Of a DNA stretch of 25,538 nt, positions 16,766 to 22,689 are shown in pieces. Below the pieces are notes generated by a model. That model saw only the letters and a list, made by a program, of their open reading frames with translations. It ran no database searches and was not told where the DNA came from. This DNA comes from a virus. The DNA lies in IMG/VR virus record IMGVR_UViG_3300024344_002827, positions 1-25,538 of that record; one strand, given 5' to 3'. Each line of letters begins with the position of its first letter. The stretch's first letter is position 1. Made by a program: the position numbers and the translations under genes.

Positions 16766-18411
16766 CAGAGGAGCCCTCCGACGGGACGCTGTGCGTAGGC
16801 ACTCGCGACCGTGGCGCGGCGCTGCCCGCGGCGGTGCTCGAGCACACGCGCGCGCTGCATCTCTATCCAGTTGGGCTCATTGGCCTTGATGAGTCGCAGC
16901 GTGCCGAACGGGCGCGACTGCACGTAGTACCGCGCCATGTCGTAGGCGTGGTCGGCACCGATCAAGGCCGTGGGGCTCGTCTCGCTGCGCACCTTCGTGT
17001 TCCAGCGAAGCGACTTCCATTCGTTGATGACCGCAGAATTGTCGGAGTGAACGAGCATCGACGGCGACCCGGTGGCCGGGTCCGTCTGGAGCATGTTCAT
17101 GAACTCCATGTGCCCGGCCTGCCGATCGACCTGCGCCTTCTTGTCGATGTTCCACACGCGGAATCCGTGCCGGGCAAGCGTGGCCGCTACCTCGGGCTTC
17201 TTCGGATCGCCAATCACGCGGCGGAACTCGAAATCGCGCTGGAAGTGCTGCTCGAGCCAGCGGCGTTGTTCCTTGACACGGTCGACGATGTCGTCGGGCG
17301 TGAGGTTCTGCTCGTAGATCGAGCGGCGCAGGCAGACCTGTTTGGGACCGACCAGCCAGAACCCGATCACCGTGCCATCGGAGAAGCCGTAATCGACTGC
17401 CAGGTCGAGATCGGCATGTCGGAACCACGACTTGTCTTCGCGAATGACGTGAGCGGGCTGCCCCTGCGCGCCGATATGCTCGCGGAGCGGGACGACGCGG
17501 CCTTCCTTGAGCGTCCAGCGCCCGAGGAACTGCTCGGCAAACCCGTCGTCCTTGGCTGCGTCACACTGCACGATCGGGTCGAAGCAGTCATGACCGTTGG
17601 CAATCGAGGGCGGCTTGTTCTCGTCGACGGGCAGCGTCGTGACTTCGCCCGTCACGGTGAGTTCAGCTTGTGCGTGTGCCGCCCAGAATCGGTCGCACTT
17701 GTACTCGGGGTTGGCGCGAACGGTGAAGCAGAACGATTCGATACCGAGTTCAGGGTTGTCCTCGGCCGACTCGATCATGTCAAGGATCCAACCCGCGTTG
17801 ACCTTCGGCGTGGTGGGTAAGATCGCGCGGGTGAAACGCGCGGAGATGTATTTCTTCCAGACCGACTCGTCGAGCTCGGCGGCCTCGCTGAGAATCACCC
17901 AATCGAGCTCTTCGCTCTGGAGCGACTTTTCATTCGCAGAGGTCCGGACCTGGATCACGCTCTCGACATCTTCGCCGCGCTGGTTTTTGCCCCAGAAGAG
18001 GACAATCTCCATATCGCCCTGGTTGGCGTTGCGCTTGGAGCGGCGGATCTCGTAGCCCCACTTCATGATCGGGGCCTTCTCGACGAGTTCCGTGTAGAGG
18101 TAGTCGAACTCTTTCGCGAGGTCGTAGTTGGGACAAACGACCCAGCCTCGAAACGTCTCGGGCACGTAGTCGCCGAACTTGCCCTTGATCGCCATCTGGT
18201 AGGCCACGCCATGCGCCACGATGTCGGGATAGACATCGGCGGCACCCGAATACGACTTCGCCGTTCGTGCCGGGCTCGAAGCGATCTTGATCTTGGCCCG
18301 CGACGCATGGAAGCGATCGACTTCCGACTCGTAGGTCCGGTAGCCGTGCGCTCTCCACACGTTCTCACGGAGCGTGTCGAGTTGATCGCTCGAGAGTCCC
18401 GCCAGCGTCAC
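16765..18411 (-). CDS. terL: Terminase large subunit, 548 aa
   Basis: The start is GTG 18411, as no ATG occurs until well into the ATPase domain; the Shine-Dalgarno is weak. An ATPase domain has a Walker A-like loop SSPARTAKS at residues 45-53, with Ala where the usual Gly precedes Lys, and a Walker B-like LDWVILSEAAE near 169-179. A C-terminal RNase H-like nuclease domain shows Asp 340 (LAVDYGFSD), Asp 402 (VIGDPKK), and Asp 487 and 491 (GADHAYD). It pumps DNA into the head and cuts the concatemer. The portal gene follows by a one-base overlap. The likely small subunit lies 1.8 kb upstream across a non-coding region. Confidence 0.88.
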   Translation of the reverse strand: MTLAGLSSDQLDTLRENVWRAHGYRTYESEVDRFHASRAKIKIASSPARTAKSYSGAADVYPDIVAHGVAYQMAIKGKFGDYVPETFRGWVVCPNYDLAKEFDYLYTELVEKAPIMKWGYEIRRSKRNANQGDMEIVLFWGKNQRGEDVESVIQVRTSANEKSLQSEELDWVILSEAAELDESVWKKYISARFTRAILPTTPKVNAGWILDMIESAEDNPELGIESFCFTVRANPEYKCDRFWAAHAQAELTVTGEVTTLPVDENKPPSIANGHDCFDPIVQCDAAKDDGFAEQFLGRWTLKEGRVVPLREHIGAQGQPAHVIREDKSWFRHADLDLAVDYGFSDGTVIGFWLVGPKQVCLRRSIYEQNLTPDDIVDRVKEQRRWLEQHFQRDFEFRRVIGDPKKPEVAATLARHGFRVWNIDKKAQVDRQAGHMEFMNMLQTDPATGSPSMLVHSDNSAVINEWKSLRWNTKVRSETSPTALIGADHAYDMARYYVQSRPFGTLRLIKANEPNWIEMQRARVLEHRRGQRRATVASAYAQRPVGGLL

Positions 18412-18420
18412 CGCCGCGAC

Positions 18421-18678
18421 CTACGCGCGCGACCAGACGTGCAGCTTACCCGAGTGCGGACCCCCTGTAGCGCCGCAACTCACGGTCGTCGAAGACCCGA
18501 CCACGACGTTCACGCTGTCGGCGATGTCGTCCGGCTCCCAGGCGACGTTGACGATCCCGTCCATGCCGGGCGTCAACGTCTCGCTGGAAAGGCTGGAGTA
18601 GTGGATCACGGAGTGCTGAAGGCCGACGTAGGCCCCTCCGCGCGTGATATCCGGAGCCTGTGTCGTCGCAGTCGCCAT
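18421..18678 (-). CDS. Small beta-rich protein of unknown role before the terminase gene, 85 aa
   Basis: Start ATG 18678 with GGGGGG 6 bases upstream; it ends 9 bases before the terminase gene and is the first gene of the structural block. The first 15 residues are Thr/Ala-rich. The rest alternates strands and turns (DGIVNVAWEPDDIADSVNVV, then GKLHVWSR) like a small beta-sandwich, so a minor virion protein is possible. No family was recognised. Start, spacing and codon use support a real gene. Confidence 0.6.
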   Translation of the reverse strand: MATATTQAPDITRGGAYVGLQHSVIHYSSLSSETLTPGMDGIVNVAWEPDDIADSVNVVVGSSTTVSCGATGGPHSGKLHVWSRA

Positions 18679-18978
18679 TCCATACCCCCCGTGTCAAGAA
18701 ATGGGATGTCTCCCCATTTAGCACGGCGAGAGCGAGAACGCGACAAAACAGGCTGCATCTTGTGGCACTTACCACAGCGCACCCCTATCCTTGGGATGTG
18801 GGGTTCCCCGCAATGCCCTCCCAGGCGTGCGGATTCCCCGTGGAGATGACGTGGACGCACACATCCCCAGAACGCAGGTTGAAGTCGCCCCGGTCTTTGT
18901 CGAATCCGGCCGGGGCGGCTCCCTGCCTCTCGACGGCTCAGACGACGGGATCGGCGGATCCGGAAGCCGGAGTGGCGG
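18679..18978. other. Intergenic region holding a palindrome and a repeated motif
   Basis: About 300 bases with no convincing gene, between the divergent 85-residue and 114-residue genes. It holds a perfect 7-base-arm palindrome at 18699-18719, a motif near 18777-18787 (GCGCACCCCTAT type) also found at the leftward promoter near 22590, and GGGGTTCCCC near 18801. It probably carries the leftward promoter for packaging and head genes, but no clear -35/-10 pair was found. Confidence 0.4.
18699..18719. promoter_or_regulatory. Perfect inverted repeat upstream of the structural operon
   Basis: AAATGGG and CCCATTT flank a 7-base centre, 21 bases before the start of the 85-residue gene. It could be an operator or, in RNA, a short 5' leader hairpin. 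No protein can be assigned to it. Confidence 0.4.
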
Positions 18979-19323
18979 ATGAGTGGTCGGCTCAACTGGG
19001 AGCGAGCCAACGAGATCGAGCGGATCCGCGTACAGGGACATGGCGCTGCGGAACTCTCGGGGGTCGACAAAAACGGCGATCCGCTCGCGAAGCCCAAGCC
19101 GAGGAAACGAAAGAACTCCAAGCGCTCAGGACCCAAGGCCCTCGAAGGCCGGCTCCAAGCGCTCGAGAACGCTTACCTGGGACGTATGCGAGGACGACTC
19201 GGACGCATCCCCAACATCAGCCTGCCCGAGCACATGAAGCGCGAGGCATACCGGAACGCGCGCGCCCGCCGCGATTCGGAGCTGATCGGTGAAGGAGGAC
19301 AGGGGGACAGGCACGGGGCCTGA
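18979..19323 (+). CDS. Plus-strand basic protein of unknown role, 114 aa
   Basis: ATG 18979 has GGAG about 7 bases upstream. The N-terminus (LNWERANEIERIRVQGHGAA) resembles the opening of small phage proteins of unknown function that start with a LNW-E/D-xA pattern and a Gly after a short helix. The middle is a Lys/Arg/Pro-rich linker (LAKPKPRKRKNSKRSGPKAL), followed by a helical basic C-terminal half. It could bind nucleic acid. It is one of only two plus-strand genes and lies between the small and large terminase genes. The opposite-strand frames here look like shadows by composition. Confidence 0.5.
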   Translation: MSGRLNWERANEIERIRVQGHGAAELSGVDKNGDPLAKPKPRKRKNSKRSGPKALEGRLQALENAYLGRMRGRLGRIPNISLPEHMKREAYRNARARRDSELIGEGGQGDRHGA

Positions 19324-19370
19324 GCAGTAGCGAGCCGCCGACGAAGCAAGAGACTCCACAGAAGGTGACG

Positions 19371-19502
19371 ATGCGTAGCGGAAATTGGGACCCGCGATCT
19401 GACCCAGCGCCTTCGACGTACTCGGCGAACCCCCAACGGCAGGGAGCAGAACTTGCAATTCCTACGCTCCCGAACGAGAAAAGAACTCCCTCACCCACAT
19501 AG
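19371..19502 (+). CDS. Possible very short protein, 43 aa
   Basis: ATG 19371 is preceded by AAGG at 5 bases, and the frame (MRSGNWDPRSDPAPSTYSAN onward) ends at TAG 19500-19502. The product would be Pro/Ser/Asn-rich and disordered. Third-position base use is not clearly coding. It follows the 114-residue gene on the same strand. It may be chance. Confidence 0.2.
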   Translation: MRSGNWDPRSDPAPSTYSANPQRQGAELAIPTLPNEKRTPSPT

Positions 19503-20051
19503 CCCGACCAGTGGAACGCTTACCGTGCGGACGGGACTGGGTCACTTGCGTTCAACACTCAACTGCACCTGCCAGCCTGCCCTGGTTCCACATGGAACTA
19601 CGGCCAATACGGCAAGTCGACTTCATCTAGCCTCGCGCACATGAACTTCGTGAACAGAATCACGCTGTTACACGGCAATGGAATATGAGCGGGAGATGAA
19701 ATACCTGCGGGGAAGGCGTTTCGGGGGCTGGGATGGAGGAGGGGACGGTCACTAACATCCAAGACCCCCACCCCCCGGAAAGCCCCCCCGTCGAGCTGTA
19801 GACGCACAGGTTGAGTTAGAGAGCGTCCACCGCCGATAAATCAGTATTAGGTCAAGTAGGGAACGTAATGATTCCAACTACTTAGCCGATTCGAGGCGAT
19901 TATCGGGGATGCATCAGGGAAAGCAGATGGATCGGGAACGTGCTGTGTACCAAGTGGTTAAATACGAGACGGTTCCGTCCCCCTACCAATTCCCTCGCGC
20001 ACACCCCTCACACGTTGACGCTCATGTCCGTCCCTCTCGCATTCCCCAACA

Positions 20052-20081
20052 TCTCCCGCCTGCTGATCCCTCTCCCGCCTG
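20052..20081. repeat. 11-base direct repeat, two copies
   Basis: TCTCCCGCCTG occurs at 20052-20062 and 20071-20081 (period 19) in the pyrimidine-rich part of the non-coding region beside the small terminase gene. Confidence 0.6.
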
Positions 20082-20118
20082 ACGGACTGACCTGGCTTTC
20101 CGGTCCCACCCATCCTTA

Positions 20119-20177
20119 CTGACACCCGTTCAACACCGCTACTGAACGCATGTCGGTACTGCTCCTGACACCCGTTC
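20119..20177. repeat. 13-base direct repeat flanking a short hairpin
   Basis: CTGACACCCGTTC occurs at 20119-20131 and 20165-20177. Between them, CGTTCA (20127) and TGAACG (20143) form a 6-base stem. The second copy ends 4 bases from the stop of the small terminase gene. It could be a protein binding site such as a packaging signal. Confidence 0.55.
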
Positions 20178-20181
20178 GGTA

Positions 20182-20706
20182 TCACTCGGTGTCGGTGTCG
20201 GTGGGTGTAGTCGCCTCGACTTCGATCGCTTCGTTGGCGGGATCCTTCTTCGTGAGCGTCACGTCGGCCTGGTCGAGCAATCGTTCCAGGGCGCTCACGC
20301 CCGAGTCTGCAGGTGCGATGGGTTTCGCTTGGAACGCCAGCACCTTGTCGATGTTGACGCCTTGCGCCTTGATGAGATCGCCGTCCTTCCACTCGTGCTC
20401 GGGGTCGACGAGCCGCTCCGTCACTCGCTCCGTAGCAATCAGGGCTGCGGTCATGGCGCCCTTCTGGAGCGCATCGAGCGCGACGGTCATCCCATCGCCC
20501 TCTTTGCTGTCAACCTGGCGCAATTTTTGCTCGTAGCGGGCAAGTGCCCTGCGTTCGATTCCACACACCCGAGCCGCTTCCGAGTAGGACGCGCCATCTC
20601 GAATCATGGCGAGCCCGATGCCTACTCGCTGCTGCCGTTCACTGAGCGCGTTGGGCTGGATTTCGGCAACTTGGCTCTCGTATCCCGTGGGATCGCTGCT
20701 GCTCAT
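20182..20706 (-). CDS. Probable terminase small subunit (HTH protein), 174 aa
   Basis: ATG 20706 (MSSSDPTGYES) has a very good GGAGG 6 bases upstream and lies 2 bases after the stop of the secreted peptide gene, so an earlier in-frame start is rejected. Residues about 22-60 form a helix-turn-helix of the homeodomain-like type (RQQRVGIGLAMIRDGASYSE, then ARVCGIERRALARYE). It is followed by helices with the phrase KAQGVNIDKVLAFQ, a pattern seen in small terminase and related phage DNA-binding proteins, and an acidic Thr/Asp-rich tail. It would recognise the packaging site and recruit the large subunit. A transcription regulator is the alternative, since the two terminase genes are 1.8 kb apart. 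Confidence 0.55.
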   Translation of the reverse strand: MSSSDPTGYESQVAEIQPNALSERQQRVGIGLAMIRDGASYSEAARVCGIERRALARYEQKLRQVDSKEGDGMTVALDALQKGAMTAALIATERVTERLVDPEHEWKDGDLIKAQGVNIDKVLAFQAKPIAPADSGVSALERLLDQADVTLTKKDPANEAIEVEATTPTDTDTE

Positions 20707-20708
20707 TG

Positions 20709-20900
20709 TCACCCTCCGCCGTTGCAGAATCCCTGCGTCCCAGGGCCATCGGGTTGAATGCATATGCAGCCGCTAGGACATCCGTAGCCCCAGCAGGGCT
20801 GGCCGGTACAGAATCCCTGACACACGGCCGTAGCGGCCGGCATGGTGGTCAGCACGAGCGCCACAAGGGCAAGTAGGGCTAGTCGAGGCTTGTATTTCAT
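20709..20900 (-). CDS. Secreted cysteine-rich peptide with knottin-like Cys pattern, 63 aa
   Basis: The start is ATG 20900; the Shine-Dalgarno is weak. Residues 1-25 are a clear signal peptide: basic MKYKPR, a Leu/Ala/Val core, and cleavage expected after ATA. The mature part is about 38 residues with 7 Cys spaced x3, x4, x4, x3, x1 and x11. The last four (CPSGC-I-C, then QGFCN) closely recall plant squash-inhibitor knottins, which have C-x3-C-x1-C-x5-C with GFC near the end. An 11-base repeat gives QGFC twice. The stop lies 2 bases before the small terminase start, and that gene's ribosome site lies inside this gene, which supports a real gene in an operon. The role is unknown: an enzyme or envelope inhibitor or a toxin-like peptide are guesses. 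Confidence 0.7.
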   Translation of the reverse strand: MKYKPRLALLALVALVLTTMPAATAVCQGFCTGQPCWGYGCPSGCICIQPDGPGTQGFCNGGG

Positions 20901-20917
20901 GGGGCACCAGAATAGCA

Positions 20918-20960
20918 GAACGCCCCCGGAGCTCCGCTTGCATGGAGCCTCGAGGGCGTC
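20918..20960 (-). terminator. Large stem-loop between the 256-residue and the knottin-like genes
   Basis: Arms of about 17 positions, with one mismatch and a few G-U pairs, close an 8-base loop. The following minus-strand bases are T-rich in part (GTTCTGCTATTCT) but not a clean T run. It may be a terminator for the accessory operon or an RNA processing or stability hairpin; complete termination would leave the peptide and small terminase without an obvious promoter. Confidence 0.45.
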
Positions 20961-20984
20961 TCTGGTGGTGCTGTACGCTCGAGT

Positions 20985-21755
20985 CTAGCTGTGATCCGCG
21001 GCCGTTCCCTTGAAGACGGCCACACCAGGCGAGCCCCACTTGAGCGAGTGGACCCGCACGCACCAGCCGCTCGACCACGTGTCGCCCGCCTTCAGGTACG
21101 TCCCTTTGCCCATCGAGTAGTTCTCGCGATGTTCCGCGTCCTTTCCCGCTTCCGCGAGATGTGCCGTCGGTTCCCACGATGCGGCCGCTTTCCGCATGGT
21201 CGGGAAAAGGCTGCGGTCATGCTTCAGGAAAGCGAGAATCACGCGCTCCCCCTTCCGCTTCGTGGCGAAGTAGTCGGTCTGGGTGTCGCAATCGTTCTCC
21301 TCGAGCTCGGCCACAACCACACCCTTCGCCCACTCGGGGCATCGGGTTGTGAATTCGGCCTCGAATTCCGCCTTCCGTTTGGCGATCTGTTCGCGCTCGA
21401 GATCCCTGCGCGCACGTTCGTCCGCCTGGAAGCGCTGCGCCTCGCCGATCGTCCGGAGAAGCGTTTCCTTCCCAACAGGCACCGAGTCATAGGGCGCCGC
21501 CTTCTCCGCGTGCCGCTGAATCACCGACCACGGAACCGACTGGATGCTACGCCCTTCGCGCGTCTCGCGGTCGATGTTGACGACGCGGCCGTAACTCTCC
21601 GGATTCTCCGGATCCGGCCCGATGTAGAACCCAGGCCGGTAGTTCGCGCGATCCTCGTGCAGTACCGGAGTACCCGGCTCGAGTGCCACCGGCTCTTCCG
21701 CGACCATCTCGAAGCGTCCGTTCCTGATGTCTGCCAGCGAGTAAATCTTGCCCAT
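20985..21755 (-). CDS. Unknown protein, 256 aa
   Basis: ATG 21755 (MGKIYSLADIRNG) has AGAGG 8 bases upstream; a GTG three codons earlier overlaps that site and is unlikely. The N-terminal 80 residues are beta/turn-rich with Pro and Gly (LHEDRANYRPGFYIGPDPEN). Residues about 95-135 are a highly charged helix (ADERARRDLEREQIAKRKAE). Then comes a conserved-looking mixed part (TDYFATKRKGERVILAFLKH, then LFPTMRKAAASWEPTAHLAE) and a Gly/Trp/Ser-rich end (YLKAGDTWSSGWCVRVHSLK). The family is not identified. It follows a shared hairpin element and lies upstream of the secreted peptide gene. Confidence 0.65.
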   Translation of the reverse strand: MGKIYSLADIRNGRFEMVAEEPVALEPGTPVLHEDRANYRPGFYIGPDPENPESYGRVVNIDRETREGRSIQSVPWSVIQRHAEKAAPYDSVPVGKETLLRTIGEAQRFQADERARRDLEREQIAKRKAEFEAEFTTRCPEWAKGVVVAELEENDCDTQTDYFATKRKGERVILAFLKHDRSLFPTMRKAAASWEPTAHLAEAGKDAEHRENYSMGKGTYLKAGDTWSSGWCVRVHSLKWGSPGVAVFKGTAADHS

Positions 21756-21784
21756 CGGTTTCACCTCTCGTTTCTGTTGAAGTC

Positions 21785-21836
21785 TGATCGATCCGAGAGG
21801 GGCACAGCACAGGCTATGCCCCCTGCGGATCGGTCA
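21785..21836 (-). repeat. Stop-codon-linked hairpin element, copy 2
   Basis: The outer arms are TGATCGATCCG (21785-21795) and CGGATCGGTCA (21826-21836). The inner stem is AGGGGCA/TGCCCCC around a 12-base loop. The right arm contains the stop codon of the 124-residue gene. The arms are identical to those of the copy at 22235-22294, while the inner sequence differs. No T run follows. Confidence 0.75.
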
Positions 21837-22208
21837 GCCCTCGTCGGCCCTCGGGATCGGCTGGTACTCCGCCGACGCACGATCCGCATCGACCATGCCG
21901 CACCGTCCGCACCCGGCCCCCGCTTCCCTGTGCCATTCGTGTCCGAAGCGTTCGCAGTCCCGAAACGCCTCGCGATCGATCGGGGCGCCCATCACAGCAC
22001 CCGCGCTGCGAATCGCTCGCACGCCGCTTGTGCCGCTGGGCGCGCTCGCATCGATGTGATGCGTGGACCCGTCGGGGTAGGTCACATCGGCCAGCCAGAA
22101 TCCGGAAGGCATTCGGCTGGAGTTGAATTCGAGACGCCCAGTGCGCGGGGCATGGTGGATAGCGCGAGTCCCTGTGTCTCCGCGTCCGTCGATCGTCCAT
22201 CGAGTCAT
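21834..22208 (-). CDS. Unknown protein with zinc-binding-type Cys/His cluster, 124 aa
   Basis: ATG 22208 (MTRWTIDGRG) has GAGG 7 bases upstream. The N-terminal half is a small beta-rich region (RLEFNSSRMPSGFWLADVTY). The C-terminal part has Cys 85, His 90, Cys 100 and Cys 103 in the order C-x4-H, then C-x2-C (CERFGHEW, GCGRCG), as in small zinc-binding phage proteins. Its role is unknown. The stop codon is inside a hairpin arm shared with the gene before it. Confidence 0.6.
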   Translation of the reverse strand: MTRWTIDGRGDTGTRAIHHAPRTGRLEFNSSRMPSGFWLADVTYPDGSTHHIDASAPSGTSGVRAIRSAGAVMGAPIDREAFRDCERFGHEWHREAGAGCGRCGMVDADRASAEYQPIPRADEG

Positions 22209-22234
22209 GTTGCTACCTCGTGTCGTGGGATCGG

Positions 22235-22294
22235 TGATCGATCCGGCAATCCGACAGGACCCGCAGGCCGTGCCGGATTGCGGCGGATCGGTCA
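22235..22294 (-). repeat. Stop-codon-linked hairpin element, copy 1
   Basis: The outer arms are TGATCGATCCG (22235-22245) and CGGATCGGTCA (22284-22294), with an inner stem GCAATCCG/CGGATTGC and a 20-base loop that can form a further short stem. The right arm contains the stop codon of the 84-residue gene. The arms match copy 2 base for base, but the inner parts do not. Confidence 0.75.
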
Positions 22295-22546
22295 AACGTC
22301 GAGGCCACCCCAGGAGCCGACCACCCAGCCGAGCCACGGATAGGCCACGGGCGGCCGTTCGCAGCCGAACGATTCGCCGGCGCCGCGGCCCCAGTGGTAG
22401 GGATCGACGTTCGGGTCACAGTCCGGCACGTCGAAGTCGTAGGCGGCCCAGGTCTCGCCATCGTCGCAAACGAGCGAGAAGCGGTGCCGGTCCCAGGGCT
22501 GGGGCGGGCGGGGCTCGTAGTCGGGGCAGGCAGTGTCGAGGTACAT
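22292..22546 (-). CDS. Unknown Trp/Pro/Asp-rich small protein, 84 aa
   Basis: ATG 22546 (MYLDTACPDYE) has GGAG 8 bases upstream and is about 34 bases from the predicted transcription start. The protein is acidic and rich in Trp, Pro and Tyr, with Cys at 7, 27, 43 and 62 (FSLVCDDGETWAAYDFDVPD). It is the first gene of the leftward unit and ends in a hairpin element. No family was recognised. Confidence 0.55.
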   Translation of the reverse strand: MYLDTACPDYEPRPPQPWDRHRFSLVCDDGETWAAYDFDVPDCDPNVDPYHWGRGAGESFGCERPPVAYPWLGWVVGSWGGLDV

Positions 22547-22586
22547 GGCGGAGTCTCCAATCGCCGCTGAATTGCGGCACACCCCT

Positions 22587-22614
22587 ATTATCGGTAGCCA
22601 CAGATATTAATCAA
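22587..22614 (-). promoter_or_regulatory. Leftward sigma70-type promoter
   Basis: On the minus strand, TTGATT (22614-22609) and GATAAT (22592-22587) are 16 bases apart, in an AT-rich patch of an otherwise GC-rich window. Expected transcription starts near 22580, about 34 bases before the 84-residue gene. It reads away from the plus-strand ribbon-helix-helix gene. Confidence 0.6.
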
Positions 22615-22636
22615 GGGGAAATACCAATTATTTTCG

Positions 22637-22665
22637 TTGCCACATGAAAAAAGTTTCAGTAGGGT
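22637..22665 (+). promoter_or_regulatory. Candidate rightward promoter with internal inverted repeat
   Basis: TTGCCA (22637-22642) and TAGGGT (22660-22665, weak) are 17 bases apart. Between them lies TGAAAAAAGTTTCA (22645-22658), an inverted repeat with 5-base arms. The 5' leader to the ribbon-helix-helix gene would be about 18 bases. The inverted repeat is a candidate operator for the gene product. Confidence 0.4.
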
Positions 22666-22689
22666 GCGCTCGACACCGAAAGGGAATCT

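Larger units (their letters stand above)
19324..20181. other. Long mostly non-coding region between plus-strand gene and small terminase
   Basis: About 860 bases with no gene of normal composition. It holds a G-rich block (19709-19744) followed by a C-rich block (19765-19789), a pyrimidine-rich stretch about 19970-20120, an 11-base direct repeat TCTCCCGCCTG at 20052 and 20071, a 13-base direct repeat CTGACACCCGTTC at 20119 and 20165, and a CGTTCA/TGAACG hairpin at 20127-20148. A packaging site is a reasonable guess because repeats crowd next to the small terminase gene. A 43-residue frame lies at its left end. Confidence 0.45.

Noticed and set aside
18606-19136. Minus-strand open frame of 176 codons
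   Set aside because: It is Arg/Ser/Pro-rich, overlaps the 85-residue gene and the plus-strand gene, and has no supporting ribosome site.
19324-20181. tRNA gene or CRISPR array in the non-coding region
   Set aside because: No cloverleaf with a GGTTCRANYCC-type arm and no regularly spaced repeats with unique spacers were found; only two-copy short repeats are present.
20182-20210. GGTGTC iterations at the end of the small terminase gene as a regulatory repeat
   Set aside because: They encode the low-complexity Thr/Asp tail of the protein and are explained by that.
20991-22343. Plus-strand open frame of 450 codons
   Set aside because: It crosses two minus-strand genes and two conserved hairpins in antisense, with Arg/Pro/His-rich composition and no good ribosome site.
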